Under the pieces are notes generated by a model, which was not told the origin of the DNA, did no database searches, and saw only the letters and a program-made list of their open reading frames with translations. Shown here one piece after another: positions 14,001 through 30,597 of a stretch of DNA of 31,845 nt. Both the position numbers and the translations under genes were made by a program. Source of the stretch: Intoshia linei (taxonomy: Eukaryota > Orthonectida > Rhopaluridae); assembly GCA_001642005.1 (NCBI GenBank), contig LWCA01000335.1:1-31845 (forward strand), written 5' to 3'. Numbering within the stretch: the first letter of the stretch is position 1; the number at the start of each line of letters is the position of its first letter.

Positions 14001-17000
14001 TACATATATTGTATATAGATGTCATTTTTAATGTTGAATGTGAATATAGTTTATTATAATATGGATTGTTTGAGAATTTTGGTGGCTTAAAATGCTTTTT
14101 TTTAAAAATTTATTTATTATTCATTATATTTATTTACTATTTAGTTAAATGAATTAAAGTTAAAATACATTGCGTCGTGTCACAAAATGAGAAACGAATA
14201 CTTACAAAAAAGTATAAAACAAAAATATCGCCATTTATATTTGAAACAAAAGAAGGAACTATTATTGTTAGTAAAAATTCACAATTTTGAAATGGAAAAT
14301 CAAATTCAATACAATACAAAAATTCAATCATTTATCAATATTGCATTTGAAAAATACACCAAAAAAATATATAAATCCAATGAAGTAACTTTCTGATTGA
14401 TATATTGATATATTAAAAATTATTTTTCATCGGGAATGCGTAGATTTCTCAGGTTGAACTTTGCATTTATATCAACTGGAATAAGCTCTATCAGAATAAT
14501 CTTTCTTTATTTTTTAATTTTCGGACCGTTAATTATTCACATTTTTTGTCACATAAAATATTTCAAAAAAAAAATATAAATACTAAAATGCTTTTTTGAC
14601 CGTTAATTCGTCACTTATTCAAATTGACATTTTTTGTGTGTGTTAACAGGATACAACTGTACCACCTATTTTTTTTTAAATTCTAGGACTGTTTTCATAA
14701 AAAAGGGTAATTTGGGGTTTTGGCCCTGAAGATATAATTTTTTTAAATTTAAATTTATGATAATGTTTATGATTTTAAAATCTTTATCAGCGTATATATA
14801 TTTTTTTAAATTCTTTAACTCGTTTGATTTTCAAAAAAAGGAAAATTGGGCTTTTTGACCCGTAAGATGTGAATTTGGGAGGTTGAAATTTATCCTATTA
14901 TCATCCCGGAAAAAACTGTAATTGAAATGTGGACTTTATACAATTCTAAAACTGGTAGTTATTGAAATAAAATGAAACACACACACAAACAAATATTGCG
15001 TAGAATATTATACATATGTATAAGTAAGGATATTTGTGTGTGTGTTACCGTTTAGTTAAAAAATTATAAGCAAAAATTTTTATATTATAATGAACGGTCC
15101 GATGAAAAAAAGTTTGGTAAAATAGCTCTAGATGGAGTTTGATTATTGTTGTAATATCTATATTTTAGAAATATGACAATATATTCAATGCCAAATTAAT
15201 TATTGATAATTTCAAAGTTGAAAAACGAATTAATGAACGGAGTGGTTTTAAAGACTTTGAAAGTGATCATAATAAAGATATTATTGATATGAAGCAAAAA
15301 TTTGAAAAAGAATTTTATGATGTCAATGTAGGTTTATTGTTTATTTTATTTAAAATTAAAATACTATTGACACACTAAAAGTGATGACATTCCGAAGTCA
15401 TCACTTGATTCTAAAATAATGACTTTTCTGTAAATGTTATTAATTAAAATTTCCAAAATAATGGCAATAAATGTTACTGTTTACTATATATACTATACTA
15501 GGTTGACTGTTATGTACTACGTACAAACAGGACCTAGCTCTGCCGAGGGCAAATTTTTATTATACTTAAAAAATAAATTCAAATTGAAAATCTAACTTAA
15601 ACGTTCTACTATTCACTATTATCAATCCTTTAAATAAGTGGTTCCCAAATTTGTTTCAGGTGGAACCATCATATCACATTACTTTTTACTTAAAAGTGAA
15701 TTATTCCTTCTCAATTTTTTTTGTTATCATTTGCGTAAAGAATTTTCCGAAAAAATGAATTATATAGATTTTCACCCATATTTCTTTATTGGAAATGTGT
15801 AGACGTTCAATACACACTTTTTTGAAATTGTAGATTTACCTTTTTAATTTTTATTTTAATCGAAATATGTGAAAAATATTGGTTGATAATATATTAAAAA
15901 TTATTTTTCATCGAGAATGCGTAGATTTCTAGGATTGAAATTTTGTATTTATATCAACTGGAATAAGCTCTATCAGATTAATTTTTTTTTCAATTTTCGG
16001 ACCGTTAATTATTTCACATTTTTTGTTTTAATAAAATATTTCGGAATATATGAATATTAAAATGCTTTTTTGACCGTGAAGTCGTCACTTATTCGGATTG
16101 AGACCTTTAATTATTTCACATTTTTTGTTTTAATAAAATATTTCGGAAAAAAAATATATGAAAATTAAATGCTTTTTTTGACCGTGAAGTCGTCACTTTT
16201 CAAATTGAAATTTTTTGTGTGTGTTAACAGGATACAATTGTACCACCTGTAAATTTTTTTAAATTCTAGGACTGTTTTCATTAAAAAAAGAAGGGTAATT
16301 TGGGGTCTTGGCTTTGAAGATATAATTTTTTTAAAAACTGTAATTGAAATGTGGACTTTATAAAATTCTAAGACAGATAGTTATTTGAATAAAGTTAAAC
16401 ACACACACACACAAACAAAAATCGCATAGAATATTATATAAGTAAGGATATTACTGCATATTAAGCTCTAAAATGAGAAGTTGTTGGGCGGAAATTTGTA
16501 AATCATATTTTCCTCTATTTTATTTAGTTCCTTCGTCCCGACAGATAATTGTTTTCATGCTTCTCACAAGGAATACATAATTTTTCAATTACTGTATTAC
16601 GGAATTTTTTTTAAATTTATTGATCTATAAATGAAAATATTAATTAATAAAGTCAATAATTTCTTTAAATACTTTATTTCTTTTTTTTTAAAGTACATTT
16701 AGAGCAAAATTGAGTGGTCTTTTTTGATTTCAAAAATTTTAAAATTGATATTGATAACAAACGTAATGACTCATCTTTCTCCGTGGGTTCATTTTTGTTT
16801 AGTCAATAAAATGTTTTTTTGGTATAAGTTAGGTCATACGTAATTAATCCAGATTGTGATTAAGCCCTGTCACCAATCTATCTTATCTGCAAAAATTTAG
16901 TTTAACCAATAAATTACTGTATGTAAAAATTACTAATATAAAATTAGTGAATGAAAACTAAATAAGTGTATTTATTTTTATATTTACTTATATTTTTCAT

Positions 17001-17265
17001 CCAACTATTATTATATTATTTAACATTATAAAATTTATAGACTAAAGCCATGATACGATTACAGAATAGAAAAAAGGAAAACGAAAAAAAATTAAAAATA
17101 GAATTAAAAAACCTTAAAATATACCAAGCAAATCAAATATCTAGTCAACTTAAATATCAACAAACTAAACAGTATCAATTCACTAAAAAAAGGGCACATG
17201 AAAAAAATAATCTATTGGAAACTTTTAATACTGAAATTTATATTATAAATAATGATAACAAGTGA
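1938..17265 (+). CDS. TAOK: Gene 1: divergent TAO-type (STE20 group) protein kinase, 14 exons found, one missing
   Basis: Predicted Ser/Thr kinase of the TAO family. Known family members act upstream of MST/Hippo and p38 MAPK signalling and at microtubules; any such role here is inference. Exons found: 1938-2066, 4451-4552, 7254-7299, 7818-7967, 8448-8502, 10895-10992, 11040-11218, 11883-12545, 13034-13168, 13254-13373, 13440-13601, 14145-14384, 15169-15327, 17041-17265; reading frames and phases join cleanly from 4451 to the stop. They encode 820 residues, and about 24 more are expected from the missing beta-3 exon (family about 1000). Motifs: GRGNFGQVY glycine loop, HELK in helix C, IVMEYC hinge, [11 protein letters not shown] in place of DFG, NSFVGTPFWMSPE, DIWSLG, and HIFF...REPDEIL just after the domain, where TAO kinases have HIF...RPETVL. 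A coiled-coil-like tail follows. An in-frame TAA precedes the first ATG. TAO assignment is strong; orthology to the main TAO gene is not shown. Confidence 0.85.
2452..3223 (+). repeat. Family A copy, long 5' variant, in gene 1 intron 1
   Basis: Begins with a (TGTT)n-like stretch and TCCGGTTAATCTAAGAAAGC, continues through the internal block TCAACTGGAATAAGCT, and ends at the common 3' end: an ACACACAC tract then CATAAGTAAGGAT. It sits where the missing beta-3 exon of gene 1 should lie. Confidence 0.8.
3745..3929 (+). repeat. Family A copy, 3' end only
   Basis: Starts inside the family at TTTTGGGCTTTTTGACAAGT and runs to ACACACA..., then ATATAAGTGAGGAT. A strongly 5'-shortened copy. Confidence 0.8.
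3936..4335 (-). mobile_element. hAT element, internally deleted, with transposase C-terminus
   Basis: On the minus strand, 3946-4170 encodes the hAT dimerisation end: [20 protein letters not shown] followed by LLIKNRNRL and [17 protein letters not shown]. This resembles the C-terminus of ZBED5-like hAT transposases (SYLVERGFS...KNRNRL). A terminus-like CAGAGGTTCCCAAA starts at 4335 on the minus strand. The central transposase is missing. The other terminus was not located. Confidence 0.65.
4451..4552 (+). CDS. Gene 1 exon 3 (numbered to match gene 2): helix C to beta-5
   Basis: 34 codons between tttag and gtaatt, phase 0 at both ends. It carries the helix C glutamate in HELKML, then [13 protein letters not shown] and ends DSNIW. 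Length and phases equal gene 2 exon 22778-22879, although only about 9 of 34 residues are identical by my count. Confidence 0.85.
4770..4920. repeat. AT-rich inverted repeats and imperfect palindrome
   Basis: A TACTACAT...ATGTAGTA inverted arrangement (about 4816-4870) is followed by GCTGGTAACTATACTACCAG near 4893, an imperfect palindrome. No function assigned; inside gene 1 intron 3. Confidence 0.4.
5056..5623 (-). repeat. Family A copy, minus orientation, both ends present
   Basis: On the minus strand it starts near AGGTTGACTGTTATGTACTA (5604-5623) and ends at ATAAGTAAGGAT (5056). Part of the middle is deleted. It lies in gene 1 intron 3. Confidence 0.8.
5808..6335. mobile_element. hAT-like non-autonomous element
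   Basis: Starts TAGTGGTTCTCAACGGTGGG, the common hAT terminus type, and ends in a degenerate GGGGCGATTCT...AAGGTTAAA. A shorter relative at 27711-27908 shares the internal segment AAACAAATAAATTTG(T/A)CAAAATC. Confidence 0.55.
6702..6955. mobile_element. hAT-type MITE (CGGCCG-containing)
   Basis: Left end CAGGGGTGCACAACCTGCGG, right end GTTTGTGCACCTTG, imperfect inverted repeats. Flanks TACTAAGA and CTCTAAGA match at 6 of 8 bases, consistent with an aged 8-bp target duplication. A single end of the same family occurs at 31330-31397. Confidence 0.6.
7254..7299 (+). CDS. Gene 1 exon 4: kinase hinge
   Basis: 46 nt, acceptor attag, donor G|gtaatt (phase 1). It encodes [15 protein letters not shown], the hinge and start of helix D (TAO: LVMEYCLGSASDLLE). 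It lies next to gene 2's near-identical 46-nt exon in the alignment, with 12 of 15 residues shared. Confidence 0.85.
7818..7967 (+). CDS. Gene 1 exon 5: helix E and catalytic loop
   Basis: 150 nt, acceptor atattag, donor G|gtagat. It reads [14 protein letters not shown], then [20 protein letters not shown]: the catalytic Asp, Lys and metal-binding Asn are all present. The open frame runs upstream to 7769, but the TAG at 7815-7817 is the acceptor that gives the same exon length as gene 2. Confidence 0.9.
8040..8323. mobile_element. hAT-like 3' terminal fragment
   Basis: Ends ...AAGGGTTCCGTCC...TTTAAGAACCCCTG at 8323, a typical hAT right end. The left boundary is uncertain. Between gene 1 exons 5 and 6. 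Confidence 0.4.
8448..8502 (+). CDS. Gene 1 exon 6: metal-binding motif and activation segment
   Basis: 55 nt, acceptor acttag, donor CC|gtatgt (phase 2). The joined frame reads [21 protein letters not shown]. The DFG motif is DLG, keeping the metal-binding Asp and the Gly. GSA and NSFVGTP are TAO hallmarks. Confidence 0.9.
8671..9290 (+). repeat. hAT-like end followed by family A copy with internal deletion
   Basis: CAGTGGTGCACATAACATTT (8671) is a lone hAT-like end. From about 8716 the family A start (TGTTATGTACTACGTACAAA) is joined near 8880 directly to a late internal block (GTGTGTTAACAAGATACAAC), and the copy runs to the AC-rich end at 9290. Confidence 0.7.
9291..10894. other. AT-rich intron sequence, nothing recognised
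   Basis: Remainder of gene 1 intron 6. No open frame with family resemblance and no clear terminal repeats seen. Confidence 0.5.
10895..10992 (+). CDS. Gene 1 exon 7: P+1 loop, APE and helix F
   Basis: 98 nt, acceptor attctag, donor G|gtattt. It reads [20 protein letters not shown] and then [12 protein letters not shown], the STE20-group GTPFWM(S/A)PE signature followed by the helix F DxWSLG motif. Confidence 0.92.
11040..11218 (+). CDS. Gene 1 exon 8: C-lobe end of the kinase domain
   Basis: 179 nt after a 47-nt intron (10993-11039), donor AAA|gtatta, phase 0. It reads [23 protein letters not shown] and ends with the subdomain XI arginine ([11 protein letters not shown]), equivalent to TAO DRPTSEELLKH. 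Confidence 0.9.
11395..11845 (+). repeat. Family A copy, 5'-shortened
   Basis: Begins at TTTTGACCCTGAAGGCGTCA and ends at ATGTAAGTAAGGAT, just 37 bp before gene 1 exon 9. Confidence 0.8.
11883..12545 (+). CDS. Gene 1 exon 9: post-kinase segment and Asn-rich linker
   Basis: 663 nt (221 codons), acceptor atttag, donor CTG|gtaatt, phase 0. It starts [20 protein letters not shown], the TAO segment just after the kinase domain. A Ser/Thr/Asn-rich linker with a run of asparagines (about 12427-12447) follows. The end, [15 protein letters not shown], matches the TAO GYKRMRRQHQKQL segment that opens the coiled coil. Confidence 0.88.
13034..13168 (+). CDS. Gene 1 exon 10: coiled-coil segment
   Basis: 135 nt, acceptor aacag, donor ATG|gtatac, phase 0. 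45 Lys/Glu-rich residues including [19 protein letters not shown], aligning with TAO FAAEMEKLIKKHQAAMEKE. Confidence 0.85.
13254..13373 (+). CDS. Gene 1 exon 11: coiled-coil segment
   Basis: 120 nt after an 85-nt intron, acceptor acttag, donor AGG|gtaata, phase 0. 40 Lys/Asn-rich residues containing [20 protein letters not shown], equivalent to the TAO stretch around [21 protein letters not shown]. Confidence 0.75.
13440..13601 (+). CDS. Gene 1 exon 12: coiled-coil segment
   Basis: 162 nt (54 codons) after a 66-nt intron, acceptor tttttag, donor AAT|gtattt, phase 0. The donor was chosen because SHQMN joined to LNELKLKYI in the next exon reproduces TAO RQHESMQELEFRHL. The middle is less coil-like ([16 protein letters not shown]). 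Confidence 0.65.
14145..14384 (+). CDS. Gene 1 exon 13: coiled-coil segment
   Basis: 240 nt (80 codons), acceptor atttag, donor GAA|gtaact, phase 0. It contains [19 protein letters not shown], matching TAO ELEFRHLNTIQKMRCELI, then [16 protein letters not shown], matching EYNKRRERELRRK. The open frame extends past the donor to a TGA, but the next exon continues the homology. Confidence 0.82.
14405..15032 (+). repeat. Family A copy
   Basis: Begins at TGATATATTAAAAATTATTT and ends at GTATAAGTAAGGAT. It is followed by a short inverted piece, GTGTGTGTGTTACCGTTTA (about 15037-15055), which is the reverse of the family's own AC tract. Confidence 0.8.
15169..15327 (+). CDS. Gene 1 exon 14: coiled-coil segment
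   Basis: 159 nt (53 codons), acceptor attttag, donor AAT|gtaggt, phase 0. It starts [10 protein letters not shown], equivalent to TAO QYDHSINEML, and continues charged and helical ([16 protein letters not shown]). Confidence 0.78.
15495..16449 (+). repeat. Family A copy, nearly full length
   Basis: Has the 5' module (AGGTTGACTGTTATGTACTA, CCTAGCTCTGCCGAGG), the middle (CACCCATATTTCTTTATTGG) and the common 3' end (ATATAAGTAAGGAT). A block around TTTCACATTTTTTGTTTTAA is duplicated at about 16010-16200. No long open frame, so non-autonomous. Intron 14 of gene 1. Confidence 0.8.
16450..17040. other. AT-rich intron remainder, nothing recognised
   Basis: Rest of gene 1 intron 14; no repeat ends or coding signals seen. 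Confidence 0.5.
17041..17265 (+). CDS. Gene 1 exon 15: terminal coiled-coil exon with stop
   Basis: 225 nt including TGA, acceptor tttatag, phase 0. 74 residues rich in Lys, Gln and Glu ([19 protein letters not shown]), corresponding to the last helical block of TAO kinases and ending about where SLLERQAREIEAFD lies. The Gly/Pro-rich tail found after this point in vertebrate TAOKs is absent. Confidence 0.78.
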   Translation, partial: TKAMIRLQNRKKENEKKLKIELKNLKIYQANQISSQLKYQQTKQYQFTKKRAHEKNNLLETFNTEIYIINNDNK

Positions 17266-17348
17266 GATTTAAATCAATATATATAAAAATTATTTTTAGA
17301 TTCGCAATAGAAAGCATTCACTCAAAATTTGATTTTATACGTGAAAAT

Positions 17349-17354
17349 AATAAA
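17349..17354 (+). terminator. Candidate polyadenylation signal of gene 1
   Basis: AATAAA about 84 nt past the gene 1 stop codon. In AT-rich DNA such hexamers occur often by chance. Confidence 0.4.
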
Positions 17355-17649
17355 CACACCATTCAATAGCCAGATTTTTTTAATAATAATAAATAGTTTA
17401 TTTCGTAATAGTCGTAAATTACGACTCGTAAGTGCAATGCAACATGAATTTTGCGGGATTTGATAAAAACTATGATAAAAAAATCAAGTTAAACAGTGTA
17501 TTAACGTGAACAAATGGACTAATAGTTTTTCTTAGTATAAAATAGTTTAGAAATTAATTTTTTTTAAATATATATATTTTTTTAATTACTCCATACATTT
17601 TATGGCACAGAAGCTACCACTTAAAAATTAATCTAAAATCTTCTGTATA

Positions 17650-17806
17650 CAGTAATACCTCACTATAACGAACCAATGCGCTCCGAGATCTTGTTCGTTA
17701 AGCGGGAGTTTAATTTATATTGACACAATGTAAAAAAGCTTGTAATTTTCGCCCATTTTACTATTTTTTATGTTTTATAATTTGTTCGTTAAGCGAGGTA
17801 TTACTG
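17650..17806. mobile_element. pogo/Tigger-like MITE with TA duplication
   Basis: Complete 157-bp element: CAGTAATACCTCACTATAAC on the left is inverted on the right (GTTCGTTAAGCGAGGTATTACTG) with one small gap, flanked by TA on both sides. An extra inner GTTCGTTAAGCGGGAG copy is at 17693. The CAGTA...CGCTTA terminus type belongs to the pogo branch of Tc1/mariner. Confidence 0.8.
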
Positions 17807-18154
17807 TACTACATTTTAATATTCAATTCTTTTCGATTAGTTCAGTGACTACATTATACTGTATTCTTTACTAAAAACTATCATTTTCTAATAAATTACA
17901 AATTATAAATCAAAAACATTTATTGTCGAAAGTCGAGCTAATTATAATATTTATTTTATAGAATTAATAATATCACTGAGCCTGACAATTTTTACAGATT
18001 TTATATTATTATTAAACATGAGAATGCTTTACATATATAAAAGTTAATGTATGTGTGTTAATTTCTTAGAATTAAAAAAATCCCAATTTCTAATAGATTT
18101 TTCCAGATTCACGTTATATCTCAAATTTTATTTTCAAAAATTGAGTCCTTCAGG

Positions 18155-18507
18155 ATGATACAGCCCTATACAACCATTTCTAAAACCCTGAAACGGTTTC
18201 GGGAAAATTGAAGTAATGAAATAAGTGGGAGAACTGGTCGAAAAAGGTTATCTGATATACTCGACGACAGAAATATTATTAGATTGCACCAAATTCAACC
18301 TCAAATGAGTTTATCCCAATGAAAAAACAATGGACCGTAGATACAAGCAACGGCACAGTTCGTAGTAGGCTGATAGAAAACGGAATAAAATGTTATGCAG
18401 TTAGCAAAAGACCCAGGCTTTCTGTGAAAAAAATGTCTAACCGTTTAAGCTTCTGCTCCGATACCTGTAGTTGGTCAATCGATGCATGGCAAAAGGTCAT
18501 ATTCTCT
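18155..18507 (+). pseudogene. Broken Tc1-like transposase
   Basis: Two frames carry pieces of a Tc1-type transposase in order: TTISKTLKRFREN, SGRTGRKRLSD (helix-turn-helix region), then after a frameshift GTVRSRLIENG...RPRLSVKKM and SIDAWQKVIFS, which is where the first catalytic Asp block (VIFSDES) should follow. In-frame stops and the truncation show it is dead. Confidence 0.75.
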
Positions 18508-19840
18508 TTATATGTATATTAGGGGTGTGAACGAATTTTTATATCAAAAGTGCACCCTTCCACCATATGAAACATTTCGAAAATATTCACTTTGCACCCA
18601 ATCTTACCTCTCAACTGTTAAAAAAACCCTGGTCATCACCTCTAAAGTTTTGAACAATATATCGCTCACAGTAACTAATATATGACAATTTTCTTAAAAA
18701 TATTATTTTAAATATACAATTTTTTATACAAATAGTTATAAAGATGCAAAAAATTATCGTCTAGCGAATCATGAACGCCGAATTGATAAAAAACCGATTT
18801 CAATGAGAATTCTGAATAAATAAAAAAAAATATAAATTGAAATTAATTGTTATGGAAATAATTATTACTATAAAATGTACTATACAAAATAAATTAAATT
18901 TTGCTCATTATTAGAGGTGGCACAAAACTCAATGAGTTTTGTGTTGAACATGCTCAACTTGCAAAAAATTTTTGAATTAATATTATTAATTATAAATTAA
19001 TTGTTAACTAATTATTTAAATTAAACGGATTAAATTTAAGAATTAAAGCTGATTTGGTCATAATAATGGTTGTGGAGAGGCAGCAGTAGGCCCGGGCTCG
19101 ATGGAAAGTATAGGCCCCTATAAAAATTTTTTTAAAAATGGACCTCTATACATTAATTAATAGTACGTTTATTATCTAAAAATTAAAAATAACCATTGGA
19201 AATCGCATTGATTATCGAAATTATGATATACTTAAGAAATTTTTCATCAATACCTATTAATAAATTAAAAAAGTAGGCCCTCATGATTGTAGACACGGGA
19301 TATATGACCCTGTCTGTATTTACTTCAGACCTGTATAAAAATGAAAACGTGTCAACTATCATATCCACTAAAAGCTTTGTAAGTTCTAATGCAATATCCA
19401 GTAGATATATTATCTATTTTCCATTGAAAAATATCGGAAAATGTAGTAGCCTTGGTCATACTACCAAATTCATTAATCAAAAATAAACTATTCAAATATA
19501 ATGTTAAAAACTCAGAAAATAGACGAATTAAGTAGTAGCGGAAAACTTTTACATAAATTTTAATGGGATCGTTATTGTTGCTTTGAAATGAGAAGTAAAC
19601 TAAATCTTCGCATTGTTTTTGATAGGCTCACTCACATACTGGCATGGACATCTAATTTATTCCTTTTTCTTTTTTTTTAATTTGTTATAATAGAAAATCT
19701 AGCCTGACAAAACTATGTTGTAACAAAAGTAATAATTACTTTAAGGGCAATTTCAGTCACAAGTGGATAGATATTAAGCATACTACACCAAAAACCACCA
19801 AATATCACATTTAAAGCTATCATAGTCATATATAATATAT
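18508..19840. other. TE-like spacer without recognised genes
   Basis: Contains a perfect 11-bp-arm palindrome (18921-18943) and GC-richer patches such as GTAGGCCCGGGCTCG near 19087 that look like eroded element ends. Small open frames here show no family resemblance. Confidence 0.4.
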
Positions 19841-19967
19841 TTCCCAAAGGGCCACTAGAAGAATCAAGGGACTATGTAAAAATTTTTATATTTGGGGGCC
19901 AAAGTAAATTATACATTGTAGGGCCCATAAAGAATTTTATATATATTTTAATGTATTAATATATAAT

Positions 19968-20501
19968 TTATTTCGAATACATCAATTCTCTTGTAGTTTT
20001 ATTTAATGACTCACAAAACAGATATTCCTCCTTAATGTTATCATTCACAACATATCTTGCAAACACATCAGTAGATTCGTCTAATTGAAAACTAAATTTT
20101 ACTAGACTTTTTCGAAATTCATCCATAACTTGAAGTTCGATAACTTCTGCTAAATTTTTAATTCTTTTACAAAGGAATTGATTTAAGTGACCCTTTTTGT
20201 TTAACTTTAACCTAAAAAAGTTGAAAATACAAAATTAATTTGATTATTAAATGATTGTGAATAAATTCAATGAGCGTTAATTATTTTAACTTAATTTAAT
20301 AAGTATTAACATTATGAATTATATCTTATATCTAATCTTTTTGTTGATAATAAAACTATCAATTATGTAATTTCACTTAGTTAGAAAAAAAATTAATTAA
20401 TAATTAATTTTTAACTAATTATTTTAATGTAATTAAAAAAAATTGAAAATAACTCTGTGCACCCCAAAAATTGATTATGCACCCCCGGTTAAGAACCACT
20501 G
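19968..20501 (-). mobile_element. hAT element with ZBED5-like transposase fragment
   Basis: Minus-strand frame about 20203-19968 encodes LNQFLCKRIKNLAEVIELQV, FSFQLDESTDVFARYV and NIKEEYLFCESL before TAA. The FS.QLDESTDV...A..YV pattern is the first catalytic-Asp region of ZBED5/Charlie-like hAT transposases. On the minus strand the element begins at 20501 with CAGTGGTTCTTAACCGGGGG. The transposase is cut at both ends, so it is inactive. Confidence 0.75.
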
Positions 20502-20664
20502 CCCTAATGTATATGCTATCATATCTAATATGACTTTTAACTAAAATTAGTTATAATTAGAATTAGTTAAAAATGTACATTTAAATTTATAATTTCATTT
20601 AATTTAATATAATTTAAATGTATAAATGTATGTTTATTATTTTATTTATGTAATAACCTTTCTT

Positions 20665-20960
20665 TAGAATACATTTGACCGTTTGTCCTAATTTATTTAA
20701 GAAAGTAAGAGGAGTCGAGTTTTAAAAATTCCATATTTCTATTACAGATATTCAAGAATGTTTTATCGCAAATTAATTTTTCAGAAATTAATCCTTATAG
20801 GTCAAAAACTCGAGTTATTTTTTTTTTTAATTTCTAATTACTTCTATAATTATTTAATCTGATTTGGAAATATGATATAAATTGTGGGATAGGTTTTAAA
20901 ATCATAAACATTATCATAAATCTTAACCCTTACGAGATTATTCATTTTTACTAAAATTTA
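20665..20960 (+). repeat. Family A 5' variant fragment
   Basis: Matches the start of the copy at 2452 (TTGTCCTAATTTATTTAAGA, then AAGTAAGAGGA and ATTACAGAT) without the later internal blocks. Confidence 0.6.
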
Positions 20961-21539
20961 CATAACGTTTTCACTTCATAAAAACTTAAATTTGACAAAA
21001 TAAAAGCCAAACTATTTCATAAAATTATTGCGAAAGATTATTCAAAGTGAAAAATTGAAAGTGTCACTAATAAAATACAATACTTTACGTTTTCTCTGAG
21101 CTAAAATTGTTATATAAAATCGTTCTAAAACATTGAGCCTTATTTGAGACTGTATATAGCGAGCAAAATGATTTTTAAAAATATGCAATCTAAGCAATAA
21201 TTTTAGAGCCTTATTATATTTTAATTAATTAATTAATAATACGATAATATTATTCACCATTAAATAAATAGCATATTACATGAAAATAAATAATATTACA
21301 GGAAAATATAGCATATTACCATTATAAAATTATAAACTGAAACGGGATTAATTGTCTATAGAGCAAACTTTAGTAAATAAAGCTTAGTTAACAAAATCAC
21401 TTAAACGCATTCATTATTTTCACAGACCCAAGTTAAAACTGAAATATTAAGATTAATTTTTTACTATATAGATTTTGGACTATCCTAATATATTTTTAAT
21501 ATACATATTATTCATATTTTGTTGTATCATATATGTGTT

Positions 21540-22305
21540 AATAATTCTTTATTGAAAATGTGTAGACGTTTAATGCACATTTTTTTTAAATTGTAGGATC
21601 AATATTTACACTTTCAATTTTTATTTTACTCGTAAATGTTGTTAATCGAAATATTTGAAAAATATTGGTTGATAATATATTAAAAATTATTTTTCACCGG
21701 GAATGCGTGGATTCTGAGTTTGAAATATTGTATTTATATCAACTAAAATAAGCTCTATCAGAATAATTATTTTTTTTAAATTTTCGCACCGTTAATTATT
21801 TGACATTTTTTGTTTTACAATTTTGTTAATAAAATATTTCGAAAAAAAATATATAAAGATTAAAATGCTTTTTTGACCATGAAGGCGTCACTTATTCAGA
21901 TTGAAATTTTTTGTGTGTATTAACAGGATACAACTTTACTACCTGTAAATTTTTTTAAATTCTAGGGCTGTATTCATTAAAAAAAAATGTAATTTGGGGT
22001 TTTGGCCCTGAAGATATATTTTTTTAAATTTAAATTTATGATAATATTTATAATGTTAAAATCCGTATCAGAGTATATATTTTTTTTAAATTCTAAAACT
22101 CGTTTGATTTTAAAAAAAGGACAATTAGAGTTTTTGACCCGTAAGATATGAGTTTGGAAGGTTGAAATTTATCTAATTATCACCCGGAAAAAAATTGTAA
22201 TTGAAATGTGGACTTTATAAATTTCTAAAACTGGTAGTTATTGAAATAAACGGTAACACACACACAAACAAATATTGCAAAGCATATTATGTAAGTAAGG
22301 GAGGA
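21540..22305 (+). repeat. Family A copy upstream of gene 2
   Basis: Contains GTGTAGACGTTTAATGCACA, the middle TATCAACTAAAATAAGCTCT and the 3' end ATGTAAGTAAGGGAGGAT. It ends about 175 bp before the gene 2 ATG, so gene 2's promoter region is flanked or partly supplied by this repeat. Confidence 0.78.
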
Positions 22306-22481
22306 TATTCATAAAAAATTGAAGATTTAGAGTTAGAAAACTGAGATGTTGACACTGCAGTTTAAATAGAAACATAATCGAAACTTTAGTTTATATTATT
22401 TACTTAAATTAATTAATAAACACCACAAATTCCTAGGTTGTAAACATAGACGTAGAATAAAAATATTTATAAACTGTTAAA

Positions 22482-30421
<7,940 letters not shown>

Positions 30422-30557
30422 TTATACTTTGTATGGTTTTGAAGCAGTGTCGTGTAAATTTTTATCTAATTTGAAAAAAGAAGATTTTTGTGATTAATTT
30501 AAGTGGAGACGATTTTAAAACTTTAAAAATATTATACAAAAACGAGACTTTTTCATA

Positions 30558-30563
30558 AATAAA
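30558..30563 (+). terminator. Candidate polyadenylation signal of gene 2
   Basis: AATAAA about 137 nt after the gene 2 stop. Base composition makes this weak evidence alone. Confidence 0.35.
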
Positions 30564-30597
30564 TGACAAAAATTTCTGTTGTAAATTTGAGTTAAGT

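Noticed and set aside
14137-14331. Minus-strand frame opposite gene 1 exon 13
   Set aside because: Antisense shadow of a well-supported coding exon.
19183-19486. Overlapping small frames on both strands
   Set aside because: Low-complexity, no recognisable family, in a spacer of eroded elements.
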